DNA of 31,286 bases from Candidatus Daviesbacteria bacterium (GTDB lineage: Bacteria; Patescibacteria; Microgenomatia; Daviesbacterales; UBA10151): NCBI GenBank assembly GCA_030648435.1, contig JAUSHE010000001.1, positions 1 to 31,286 on the forward strand, given 5' to 3'. Of this stretch, positions 21,901 through 28,725 are shown in pieces; position 1 is the stretch's first letter, and every line of letters starts with the position of its first letter. The translations under genes and the position numbers were made by a program. A model generated the notes under the pieces. The model made no database searches. It was not told the DNA's origin and saw nothing but the letters and a program-made list of their open reading frames with translations.

Positions 21901-22782
21901 TTAATTCATTGCTAACGCTGCTGTTGTAATCTCTAAAAGTTCATTTGTAATAGCACTCTGACGGGTTTGATTATAAGTAAGTTTTAGGTCATCCACAAGT
22001 TCCATAGCATTATCTGTGGCATTTTGCATGGCCATCATCCTGCTTGAGTGTTCGGAAGCTTTAGTTTCAAGGAGTGCCTGATAAATTTTAATCTGAATAT
22101 GATGGACCAGCACATAATCCAGCATTTTATCCGCATCCGGCTCAAATAAAAATTGACCGCTTTTTTCACCTTCCAGGTGTGCCGCAGGCGCAACACCACC
22201 TGGAAGGTGTATTGCTCCCAAATCTACAGGCAATAGTTTAACTTTAGCAGGTTCCTGGCGCAAAGTAGAGATAAAACCGGGATAAACCAGATAGGCTTCT
22301 CCTATTTCTTTTTTCAAATATGAATCCATCAGTAATTTGGAAAGCAAAACAGCTTGTCTAAAAATCACGGTATCCGAATTTTCAAAATCTGCTTGTAAAT
22401 TTTTGCCGGATTTGGCCACAAAATTCCTGCCTTTTCTGCCAACCGTATAAAAAACTACGTTCCCACTCGTCAAGTGGGAAGCTGTTATTAATCTGAATAA
22501 ATTAGTGTTTAAAGCTCCGCAGAGGCTTTTATCAGTGGTCAGCAATACAACACCGATATTTGTCGAGCCGTTTCCGGCAAGCAGGGGATGAGCTTCAGTC
22601 TGTATTAAAGGCAGTAACCTTTCCAACGCGGAATTTAAATTAAAACTATACGGGCGGCCGTTAATTGCCTGATTCTGCGCCCTTCTCATTTTAGTTGCAG
22701 CCACCATCTGCATGGCTTTGGTGATTTGAGCCGTACTTTTAACTGATTTTATTCTTCTTCGCAGTTCTCTAGTGTTTGCCAT
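21901..22782 (-). CDS. atpG: ATP synthase gamma subunit with two palindromic insertions
   Basis: The 293-residue rotor stalk subunit begins RELRRRIKSVKSTAQITKAM and ends ASEHSSRMMAMQNATDNAME, LKLTYNQTRQSAITNELLE and ITTAALAM, the conserved coiled-coil termini. Two foreign-looking stretches lie in the central Rossmann-like domain: SHLTSG (residues about 101-108) encoded by a family A palindrome, just before VVFYTVGRKGRNF, and about residues 191-206 (HLPGG...HLEG) encoded by a family B palindrome, just before QFLFEPDADKML. Both lie at expected surface loops, so function is probably kept. It overlaps atpA by 14 nt. Confidence 0.96.
   Translation of the reverse strand: MANTRELRRRIKSVKSTAQITKAMQMVAATKMRRAQNQAINGRPYSFNLNSALERLLPLIQTEAHPLLAGNGSTNIGVVLLTTDKSLCGALNTNLFRLITASHLTSGNVVFYTVGRKGRNFVAKSGKNLQADFENSDTVIFRQAVLLSKLLMDSYLKKEIGEAYLVYPGFISTLRQEPAKVKLLPVDLGAIHLPGGVAPAAHLEGEKSGQFLFEPDADKMLDYVLVHHIQIKIYQALLETKASEHSSRMMAMQNATDNAMELVDDLKLTYNQTRQSAITNELLEITTAALAMN
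22167..22209 (-). repeat. Palindrome family B, copy in atpG
   Basis: Perfect 13-bp arms CACCTTCCAGGTG (22167-22179) and CACCTGGAAGGTG (22197-22209) with a 17-nt GC-rich loop. Encodes HLPGGVAPAAHLEG in AtpG. The stretch is far more GC-rich than its surroundings. Confidence 0.9.
22460..22480 (-). repeat. Palindrome family A, copy 3 (in frame in atpG)
   Basis: Arms TTCCCACT (22460-22467) and AGTGGGAA (22473-22480), loop TGACG on the coding strand. Encodes SHLTSG. The outer flanks are CAGC before and CGTAG after on the coding strand, the reverse of the murT flanks (ACG before, GCTG after), although the loop keeps the same orientation. Confidence 0.9.
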
Positions 22783-24262
22783 AGATTTTTACAAATTCTT
22801 TAGTTATTTTTTCCAGACCTTTAACCATACTTTCATCAAGTTCTTTTTTATCGGTAATGTCATTCATTAATTTTTTCTCACGGAGCTTCAGGTGTGCGAT
22901 ATATTTTTCTTCAAACTCTCTTGCCTTTTCAACCTCTATCTCATCTAAATATCCATTTGTCACAGCCCACAGAACCGCAACTTGTTCTGCAAGTGCAACA
23001 GGTTTAAAAGGAGACTGTTTTAGAACTTCCGTTATTCTTCTGCCCCTTTCAATCTGAAGTTTAGTAGCCGGATCCAGGTCCGAGGAAAACTGGGCAAAAG
23101 CCTGTAAAGCCCTAAACTGAGCCAAATCTAATCTCAGCTTTCCGGCCACAGATTTCATGGCTTTGGTTTGAGCTGCGCCACCAACACGGGAGACCGATAA
23201 ACCAACATTAACAGCCGGCCTCATGCCGGCAAAGAACAAATCCGATTCCAGATAAATTTGTCCGTCAGTAATGGAAATAACATTTGTAGGAATATATGCT
23301 GAAACATCACCTGCTTGAGTCTCGATAATTGGTAGGGCAGTGAGCGATCCACCGCCATAGTCCTTATTAAGTTTGGAAGCCCGCTCGAGCAGCCTGGAAT
23401 GAAGATAGAAAACATCACCCGGATATGCCTCCCTGCCGGACGGACGGCGCAGCAGTAGTGACATTTGTCTGTAAGCCCAGGCATGTTTTGACAAATCGTC
23501 ATAAATAATTAAGGCATCCTGACCTTTATCCCTGAAATATTCGCCCATGGCGCAGCCGGAGTAAGGAGCAAGATACTGCATGGTTGCCGAATCGGAAGCT
23601 GAGGCGGAAACAACAATGGTGTGTTCCATTGCTCCAAGTTCTTCCAGTTTAGCTACCAGTTGGGCAACTTTGGATGTTTTTTGGCCGATTGCTACATAAA
23701 TACAAATAACATCTTTTTGATTAATAATTGTGTCAATTGCAATGGTGGTTTTTCCGGTATTCCGGTCTCCGATAATTAACTCCCGCTGACCCCGTCCGAT
23801 CGGAATCATAGAATCAATTGCCTTAATGCCGGTCTGCAAAGGGGTATTAACACTTTGCCGGGTAATAACTCCGGGAGCAATTTTTTCAACGGGGTAGCGC
23901 TCTTTCGTCTTAATTGGTCCTTTGCCATCAATCGGGCTGCCTAAGGCATCAACCACCCGGCCAACTAAGGCTTCGCCGACAGGCACCTGCAGCACCTGAC
24001 CGGTGGTTTTAACCTGATGTCCCTGCTTAACTTTGGTAAAATCTCCGAATATAATGGCTCCGACATTATATTGTTCCAAATTTAGCGCCAAACCATAGAC
24101 ATCTTTTCCGAAATCAATCAGTTCCGAATATTGGACATCTGACAAACCTTCAATTCTGGCCACACCGTCGCCAATTTCGGTAACAGTACCAACGTTTTGT
24201 CTCTGAGCTTTTAACTTCAGACCCTTAATATCGTTTTCAATTTGATCGATAATGTTTGCCAT
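22769..24262 (-). CDS. atpA: ATP synthase alpha subunit
   Basis: The 497-residue subunit has the N-terminal crown beta barrel (GTVTEIGDGVARIEGLSDVQ), the P-loop GDRNTGKTTIAIDTI (about 168-182), GQKTSKVAQL, ALIIYDDLSKHAWAYRQMSL, RPSGREAYPGDVFYLHSRLL and the arginine-finger region VGLSVSRVGGAAQTKAM. Normal length and motifs. It follows atpH after a 93-bp gap filled by a degenerate repeat and overlaps atpG by 14 nt. Confidence 0.98.
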   Translation of the reverse strand: MANIIDQIENDIKGLKLKAQRQNVGTVTEIGDGVARIEGLSDVQYSELIDFGKDVYGLALNLEQYNVGAIIFGDFTKVKQGHQVKTTGQVLQVPVGEALVGRVVDALGSPIDGKGPIKTKERYPVEKIAPGVITRQSVNTPLQTGIKAIDSMIPIGRGQRELIIGDRNTGKTTIAIDTIINQKDVICIYVAIGQKTSKVAQLVAKLEELGAMEHTIVVSASASDSATMQYLAPYSGCAMGEYFRDKGQDALIIYDDLSKHAWAYRQMSLLLRRPSGREAYPGDVFYLHSRLLERASKLNKDYGGGSLTALPIIETQAGDVSAYIPTNVISITDGQIYLESDLFFAGMRPAVNVGLSVSRVGGAAQTKAMKSVAGKLRLDLAQFRALQAFAQFSSDLDPATKLQIERGRRITEVLKQSPFKPVALAEQVAVLWAVTNGYLDEIEVEKAREFEEKYIAHLKLREKKLMNDITDKKELDESMVKGLEKITKEFVKIYGKH

Positions 24263-24355
24263 AATAGTAAATTTCTAAATACTAATTTCTAATTGAACTA
24301 AAAAATGTATAATGTCTTAATTTAGAAATTAGAATAATTAGATCAATTAGGTTAA
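24263..24355. repeat. Intergenic TTAGAAA/CTAATTGAT-type degenerate repeat, copy 2
   Basis: The only sizeable gap in the atp operon is filled by 7- to 9-bp units of TTTCTAA/AATTAGA type. On the minus strand it contains the same 15-mer CTAATTGATCTAATT (24336-24350) as 9428-9442, a GACATTAT segment and AATTAGAAATTAG. No promoter for atpA or terminator is evident. Confidence 0.65.
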
Positions 24356-24751
24356 TTAACCTCTTATTGCCTCCTTAATTTGCTGGATTTTGCCCATTAT
24401 TGATTCATCCCAAATTTCATCACCTATTTTTAACTTAAATCCTCCCAGAATTTCCGGATTAATATTGATTAATACTTTATTAATTTGTACTTTCTTTTCA
24501 ACGATTTTCTTCATCCTGCTGACAATAGCGGAAGAAAGCGGAATAGCAGTTTCAATATACATGGTGTGCTCCCGCTCTTTTCTTTTTAGTCCTTTCAAAT
24601 ACTCCGCCATAGCAAAAATTGCGTTGGACTGGGGAAGACTTTTCAGAATCATAATTGCCCTTATCACTTCTTTTTCAATGATTCTTCCACCTACGAAACT
24701 GGCTTCTATAAGTTTTCTGATCATTTTAAGCAATTCCTTGTTTTTTTTCAT
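24356..24751 (-). CDS. atpH: ATP synthase delta subunit, short form
   Basis: The 131-residue protein occupies the delta position between atpF and atpA. It is mostly helical (SLPQSNAIFAMAEYLKGLKR) and ends with the conserved delta/OSCP C-terminal pattern ILGGFKLKIGDEIWDESIMG. Typical delta subunits have about 175-185 residues; the N-terminal six-helix domain that binds alpha is shortened. Its ATG overlaps the atpF stop as ATGA. Identity rests on position and the C-terminal motif. Confidence 0.85.
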   Translation of the reverse strand: MKKNKELLKMIRKLIEASFVGGRIIEKEVIRAIMILKSLPQSNAIFAMAEYLKGLKRKEREHTMYIETAIPLSSAIVSRMKKIVEKKVQINKVLININPEILGGFKLKIGDEIWDESIMGKIQQIKEAIRG

Positions 24752-25242
24752 GATAAATTTCTAACCTCTTTTTCTATCAATACTTTTTGTTCTTTTTTAT
24801 TTATGATCTTACCTGTAACTTTTTCCAACCCCACTGCCACAATATCCGCCATTTTATTCATCACTTCCTGCTGCATTCTCAAAGCATCAACCCGTCCTGC
24901 TGCCTCTGCCTTTTTGATTATGTCCCGGGCCATCTGCAATCCTTTTTCTTTTGTTTCCTCAAGATGCAATGCTCTTTCTTTGTTGGCTTCATCCATCATT
25001 TCTCGAATCTCCTTTGATGTTTTAACCATCAATGTGTCTATTTTTTCGTTTGTTTCTGCTAGTCTTTTTTCTATCTCTTCTGCATTTTTTAGGCTATCCT
25101 CAATTTTTTGTTTGCGCTCGCCTAATACTTTGAGAATAGGTTTATATAAAAACTTCTTCAAAATAAAAAGCAGTACTAAAAAATTAACTACCTGGGCAAG
25201 AAGTAGTACCGGGTTTATCCCAAATTGGTTTAAGATTTCCAT
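24748..25242 (-). CDS. atpF: ATP synthase subunit b
   Basis: The 164-residue peripheral stalk protein has one N-terminal membrane helix (NPVLLLAQVVNFLVLLFIL), then KKFLYKPILKVLGERKQKIE and a long charged coiled coil to the C-terminus (AAGRVDALRMQQEVMNKMAD). This is the normal single-b architecture. The start overlaps the atpE stop (TAATG) and the stop overlaps atpH (ATGA). Confidence 0.95.
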   Translation of the reverse strand: MEILNQFGINPVLLLAQVVNFLVLLFILKKFLYKPILKVLGERKQKIEDSLKNAEEIEKRLAETNEKIDTLMVKTSKEIREMMDEANKERALHLEETKEKGLQMARDIIKKAEAAGRVDALRMQQEVMNKMADIVAVGLEKVTGKIINKKEQKVLIEKEVRNLS

Positions 25243-25445
25243 TACTTTGTAAACGCTATGACCAAAGCATAAATAGCAATAGCTTCAGCAAAAGCCATAC
25301 CCAAAAGCATTGCCGGTAAAATCTTTGATTGCGCATCAGGATTACGGCCGATTGCCTCTACGGCTTTCATGCCAATTAAACCAATGCCCAAGCCTGGCCC
25401 CAGCGCGCCTAAACCAATTGCCAATGCTGACGGAAGATGTTCCAT
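25242..25445 (-). CDS. atpE: ATP synthase subunit c
   Basis: The 67-residue proteolipid has two membrane helices: SALAIGLGALGPGLGIGLIG and LLGMAFAEAIAIYALVIAF, joined by the polar loop EAIGRNPDAQ. The ion-binding Glu is in AFAEAIAIY. Sodium-type rings carry Gln in helix 1 and Ser after the Glu (as in Ilyobacter); here the aligned residues are Ile (GLGIGL) and Ala (AEA), which points to proton coupling. A GGAG Shine-Dalgarno lies 7 nt upstream, behind two small hairpins. Confidence 0.97.
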   Translation of the reverse strand: MEHLPSALAIGLGALGPGLGIGLIGMKAVEAIGRNPDAQSKILPAMLLGMAFAEAIAIYALVIAFTK

Positions 25446-25461
25446 TTTTTTACTCCTTTCT

Positions 25462-25491
25462 CGTCCAGAGGACGATCAACCTATGGTTGAT
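25462..25491 (-). promoter_or_regulatory. Two tandem hairpins in the atpB-atpE gap
   Basis: In mRNA sense a 7-bp stem (AUCAACC/GGUUGAU, loop 3; 25475-25491) is followed by a 5-bp stem (CGUCC/GGACG, loop 3; 25462-25474), then GAAAGGAG and the atpE ATG. They may separate c-subunit translation from the rest, since the ring needs many copies of c; E. coli also has an expression-enhancing atpB-atpE gap. Confidence 0.5.
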
Positions 25492-26214
25492 TTAATGTTC
25501 TGCCGCATGTTTTTCTGAAAGCAACACCATAAATACAAGTGTCAGCATCATAAAAACAGCCGCCTGTACAAATCCTACAATAATTTCCAAAAAATAAAAA
25601 GGGAGGGGTACTAAAAAGGCAAAGATTCCCGAAATCGTTGCCAGTACTACCTCACCTGCAAATATGTTACCAAAAAGCCGGAAAGATAGCGAGACCACTT
25701 TTGTAAATTCACCAACCAATTCCAAAATTCCCACAAATAAAAATATCGGGTTTAGGGTAAACCATTTTTTCAAATAACCCAGGATACCCAAGTACCTTAA
25801 TGCAAAGGCATGAGTCAGGAAAGCGGAAGTTAAAGCCAGCGCCAAAGTCATATTTAAATCAGAATTCATTGAACGGAGTAAAACTTCACCTTTATAAGTA
25901 ATTGTTCCAAAGCCAGGGAAGAGACCCAATAAATTACCAAATAAAATAAAGAAGAAAAATGTGGCAACAATAGGAAAAAAGACTTTGGTCTTTTTGTCTC
26001 CGGCCAGATCCGAAACTGTGGTATAGACAAAATCAATAATTATTTCAAATAAGTTCTGCAGGCCGCCGGGCACAAGTTTTATTTTCCGGGTTGCCAGAAT
26101 GCTGACCGCTGTTAAAACAGCAATAGTTATCCAGCTGACCAGAAGGGTATTGGTTATAGGGAAATTATAAAAATATCCCAAAATTTCAGGCGGTAAAACA
26201 ATTCCACTTTCCAT
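25492..26214 (-). CDS. atpB: ATP synthase subunit a
   Basis: The 240-residue membrane protein has about five or six helices. The key Arg is in the conserved helix VVSLSFRLFGNIFAGEVV. Other segments are NTLLVSWITIAVLTAVSILA, FFPIVATFFFFILFGNLLGL and IIVGFVQAAVFMMLTLVFM. It forms the stator half-channels for the c ring. It is the first gene of the atp operon; the RAYT gene and a family A palindrome lie immediately upstream, so its promoter region has been invaded or newly formed there. Confidence 0.97.
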   Translation of the reverse strand: MESGIVLPPEILGYFYNFPITNTLLVSWITIAVLTAVSILATRKIKLVPGGLQNLFEIIIDFVYTTVSDLAGDKKTKVFFPIVATFFFFILFGNLLGLFPGFGTITYKGEVLLRSMNSDLNMTLALALTSAFLTHAFALRYLGILGYLKKWFTLNPIFLFVGILELVGEFTKVVSLSFRLFGNIFAGEVVLATISGIFAFLVPLPFYFLEIIVGFVQAAVFMMLTLVFMVLLSEKHAAEH

Positions 26215-26240
26215 ATCTTAATTGTGCTTGAATTCCAAAC

Positions 26241-26246
26241 ATTTTA
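26241..26246 (-). promoter_or_regulatory. Candidate -10 box of the atp operon
   Basis: Minus-strand TAAAAT preceded by TG, about 26 nt upstream of the atpB ATG. The -35 position would fall next to the half palindrome at 26263-26274 and has no good match. Weak support. Confidence 0.35.
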
Positions 26247-26262
26247 CAAGAAGCTCTTATTT

Positions 26263-26299
26263 AGCTTCCCACTCTAGCTTCCCACTCGTCAAGTGGGAA
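26263..26299 (-). repeat. Palindrome family A, copy 4 plus a half copy, between RAYT and atpB
   Basis: A full copy (arms 26279-26286 and 26292-26299, loop CGTCA on the plus strand) is preceded by a second left half, AGCTTCCCACTC (26263-26274). The full copy ends 6 nt from the RAYT stop codon (26306-26308). Its loop has the same orientation relative to RAYT as the other two RAYT-linked copies. Confidence 0.9.
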
Positions 26300-26305
26300 C
26301 GCGTT

Positions 26306-26953
26306 TTAATCTTCGGCATCAATTAGCATATTAAATAAAACAGGCGCATCAATTTCTGTTTCTTCCACAAAAGATTGATAGGTTAAATTAGAATTAGTTC
26401 TAGAAAAAAAGGAACTAATAAAATCAATGTCACAAAAGGAATGTGGTTCACCAGATAAATAATAAGAATAAGACGAATACGGATAAACTTTACGTTCCCA
26501 CTCGTCAAGTGGGAAGCTGTTTCTGTGAATATATTTTGATAGATGAAGAAGATACTCTTCGGTTTCAATGAGTTTCGCCTTAAAAACTCCCTGAAACAAA
26601 GAACCAACCCTTTTATGTTTTGTATTAAAATATCTTGTATAACTGTCTGACAACTTCCTCATAAATTCCGATGTGCCACCATCAGCTAATTGTTGAACTA
26701 ATAAATGAAAATGATTCGGCATCAAACAATAGCAAAATATCCGAACTAATTCTATTTGGTTTTCTATTTTCTTGAGTTTTATTTCGCCTCTTCTGAAATC
26801 GGAGAGCTTCATTGGCACAGGTGATTTATGGTAAAAATCCAAAGTTTCCAGAAATCTTAAATGATCACGCCTGTCCATGAAGGTTTTTCTTTTTTCAACA
26901 CCGCGGTTATAAATATGATAAAAACTGCCATTAGCAAATGGGGGATTAACCAT
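26306..26953 (-). CDS. REP-associated tyrosine transposase (RAYT, Y1/HUH family)
   Basis: The 215-residue protein has the Y1_Tnp fold of IS200/IS605-like RAYTs: GSFYHIYNRGVEKRKTFMDR, RIFCYCLMPNHFHLLVQQ (the HUH metal-binding HFH), DSYTRYFNTKHKRVGSLFQG, FKAKLIETEEYLLHLSKYIH (candidate catalytic Tyr in KYIH) and YPYSSYSYYLSG. By analogy with E. coli TnpA-REP it nicks single-stranded DNA at REP hairpins. The start at ATG 26953 is preferred; an in-frame TTG at 26989 lies inside the upstream palindrome. Family A palindromes stand at both ends, and one lies inside the gene and encodes SFPLDEWERKV (about 145-155) in a different frame from the other insertions. No transposon ends beyond the palindromes were seen. 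Confidence 0.9.
   Translation of the reverse strand: MVNPPFANGSFYHIYNRGVEKRKTFMDRRDHLRFLETLDFYHKSPVPMKLSDFRRGEIKLKKIENQIELVRIFCYCLMPNHFHLLVQQLADGGTSEFMRKLSDSYTRYFNTKHKRVGSLFQGVFKAKLIETEEYLLHLSKYIHRNSFPLDEWERKVYPYSSYSYYLSGEPHSFCDIDFISSFFSRTNSNLTYQSFVEETEIDAPVLFNMLIDAED
26495..26515 (-). repeat. Palindrome family A, copy 5 (in frame inside RAYT)
   Basis: Arms TTCCCACT (26495-26502) and AGTGGGAA (26508-26515). Read in the RAYT frame it gives FPLDEWE, not SHLTSG. It lies between the YIHRN motif and the YPYSSY motif, a variable connection in RAYTs. Confidence 0.9.
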
Positions 26954-26971
26954 AATTCCATTGTCTACATT

Positions 26972-27000
26972 TACGTTCCCACTCGTCAAGTGGGAACGTA
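26972..27000 (-). repeat. Palindrome family A, copy 6 (5' side of RAYT), extended arms
   Basis: This is the most complete copy: 12-bp perfect arms TACGTTCCCACT (26972-26983) and AGTGGGAACGTA (26989-27000) around loop CGTCA. GTAG (26998-27001) at the plus-strand foot recalls the tetranucleotide foot of enterobacterial REPs, although its side relative to the loop is not established here. Confidence 0.9.
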
Positions 27001-27011
27001 GTTTAAATCAG

Positions 27012-27041
27012 TTGAAAACGCAGGTTAAATGAGTGTATAAT
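27012..27041 (+). promoter_or_regulatory. Sigma70-type promoter, leaderless, for small membrane protein and ubiB
   Basis: TTGAAA (27012-27017), 18 bp, perfect TATAAT (27036-27041) preceded by TG. Its end lies 6 nt before ATG 27048, so transcription would begin at or next to the start codon. Confidence 0.7.
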
Positions 27042-27047
27042 CAATTT

Positions 27048-27203
27048 ATGCGTTATCCGTGGGTATGCCTTTCTATTTTCGGAGTATGGCTGGCTACTCT
27101 TATTGTAATGAGTTTTAAGCTGGTTATCGATCCCACAATACTTTATATTTATGCTACTGTTACGGTTTTAATGCTTTTCTTCCTGGGATTTGCGCGAAAT
27201 TAG
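27048..27203 (+). CDS. Small two-helix membrane protein, paralogue of the gene at 28726
   Basis: A 51-residue protein, MRYPWVCLSIFGVWLATLIV at the N-terminus, then a short polar link (KLVIDPT) and ILYIYATVTVLMLFFLGFAR. The pattern YPWV...WLAT, two hydrophobic segments and the basic end match the 61-residue protein encoded right after ubiB (YPWVAIIIVFQWLATAFI). The shared plan, promoter and position argue that it is a real gene despite its size. It is probably co-transcribed with ubiB (11-nt gap). The function is unknown; possibly a membrane partner of the UbiB protein (inference). Confidence 0.7.
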   Translation: MRYPWVCLSIFGVWLATLIVMSFKLVIDPTILYIYATVTVLMLFFLGFARN

Positions 27204-27214
27204 ATTCTCAAGAT

Positions 27215-28720
27215 ATGTTCCGATTTTTCTACATTGTCGGACTGCTCATTAAATACTCTCTTATCTATATTCTGTTTAAAATTGGCCTAATGACAAAATC
27301 CGGCCCTAAGATTTTGCGGAATTTTTTTGAGGAAGCAGGAGGAAGTTTTATCAAATTTGGTCAATTATTAGCTCTACGGGTAGACGCGTTGCCAAAAGAA
27401 TATGCTTTGGAAATGATAAATCTTTTTGACAATGTAAAACCTTTCCCCTATGAAAACGTTAAAAATACTTTTTTGGAGGAATTGGGAGCAACGCCGGAGA
27501 AAATTTTTAAAGTTTTTGAAAAAAGTCCTTTTGCTTCCGCTTCTTTCGGCCAGGTCCATGCGGCAAAACTGGAAAATGGCCATACAGTTGCAGTAAAAGT
27601 TTTAAGGCCGGGCATTGAGGAAGCGGTGCTGGCGGATTTTTTCATAATTGAAATTCTGGCTTTCTTCGCCGACTTGTTTTTCAAGATAGAAGCCCTGCCG
27701 TGGGGAGAATTTGTAAAAGAATTTAAAAGGTGGACAAAAAACGAGCTTGATTATCAAATAGAGGCGGAAAATATGGAAAAGATGTATATAAATATCTCGG
27801 TTAATGAGCTAATAGTTGTGCCAAGAGTCCACCGTCACCTCTCCACAAAAAAAATTCTGGTAATGGATTACATTGAGGGCATCCCTTTAAGCAGGGTGCT
27901 CATGGGTCTTAAAGACGGAAGGCTCACTCCGGAGAAACTTGAAAAAATGGGTATAGATATAAAAGAAATTCCCCATATTTACACCCAGGAGTTTCTCCGT
28001 GAATTCCTGATGGATGATATATATCACGCAGACCCTCACCCGGGAAACATTTTAATTTTGAAAAATGGAAAAATAGCCCTGCTTGATTTCGGGATCATAG
28101 GTAATTCCATTAAGTATAATAAGGCTGAATTTATAAAATTTTTTGAAAGCGGCACAAGAACCGATTACAATTATCTAAATTTGAAAGAGCCAATTTATCA
28201 TTTTGCTAATTTTGCAGGGGAAGAGTTAAGAACAATTATAGGCAGTTCCCTTCCCGCAACTGCTTCGGAAAAACAACTGGAGCAAATCATGCACCTTTTG
28301 GCAAACCATTTTTCAGAAACGATTGGGAGGCGGATGGCAACGGAAACAGAAGAATTAAAAACAATGAAAAAAGACTACACTGTATTTTTCCTTGGGATTA
28401 TTAAAGCGGCTCAAAAATATAAAGTCAAACTGCCAAAAGAGGCCGTTGCATTTATCCGCGCCCTAAGCGTCATCGGGTTTTTATCAAAAGAGCTAAATTA
28501 TGAGTTTAGGTTCGGCGATGAAGCTAAATTCTTTATTAAAACTCACCCGCCGGAAACCCTGCTTGACAGAGACGATATTGCGCCCCCATTTAAAAGAATC
28601 AGCAGGGAAAAAGCAATTGAAAAGCTGAACGATTGGCTTTCTTATCTGATTGAAATTGATCCGGGGTTGTATCAGCTTGTCAAAGAAAAATTTAAAGAAT
28701 ATAATGCAATAGAGAGCTAA
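27215..28720 (+). CDS. UbiB/ABC1-family atypical kinase
   Basis: The 501-residue protein has the family hallmarks: an N-terminal hydrophobic stretch, KFGQLLALRVDALP (the KxGQ motif, about 47-60), the Ala-rich nucleotide loop SASFGQVHAA, the AVKVLRPG lysine, NELDYQIEAENM (ExD motif), MDYIEGIPLS, DDIYHADPHPGNIL (catalytic Asp and Asn) and ALLDFGIIGN (the DFG-like metal Asp). Members act in quinone or lipid metabolism in bacteria and mitochondria as ATPases or kinases. No ubiquinone biosynthesis gene is visible here, so the lipid target is unknown. Two paralogous small membrane proteins flank it. Confidence 0.93.
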   Translation: MFRFFYIVGLLIKYSLIYILFKIGLMTKSGPKILRNFFEEAGGSFIKFGQLLALRVDALPKEYALEMINLFDNVKPFPYENVKNTFLEELGATPEKIFKVFEKSPFASASFGQVHAAKLENGHTVAVKVLRPGIEEAVLADFFIIEILAFFADLFFKIEALPWGEFVKEFKRWTKNELDYQIEAENMEKMYINISVNELIVVPRVHRHLSTKKILVMDYIEGIPLSRVLMGLKDGRLTPEKLEKMGIDIKEIPHIYTQEFLREFLMDDIYHADPHPGNILILKNGKIALLDFGIIGNSIKYNKAEFIKFFESGTRTDYNYLNLKEPIYHFANFAGEELRTIIGSSLPATASEKQLEQIMHLLANHFSETIGRRMATETEELKTMKKDYTVFFLGIIKAAQKYKVKLPKEAVAFIRALSVIGFLSKELNYEFRFGDEAKFFIKTHPPETLLDRDDIAPPFKRISREKAIEKLNDWLSYLIEIDPGLYQLVKEKFKEYNAIES

Positions 28721-28725
28721 ACTTA

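Noticed and set aside
24803..25252. 149-codon plus-strand ORF opposite atpF
   Set aside because: It is the antisense shadow of a Lys/Glu-rich coiled coil; it is Ser/Phe-rich, with no promoter or family resemblance.
26263..27000. A classical IS200/IS605 insertion sequence
   Set aside because: The protein matches the RAYT subgroup pattern (NRG near the N-terminus, KYIH), no tnpB/IscB-like partner is present, and identical palindromes occur alone elsewhere, which fits REP/RAYT better.
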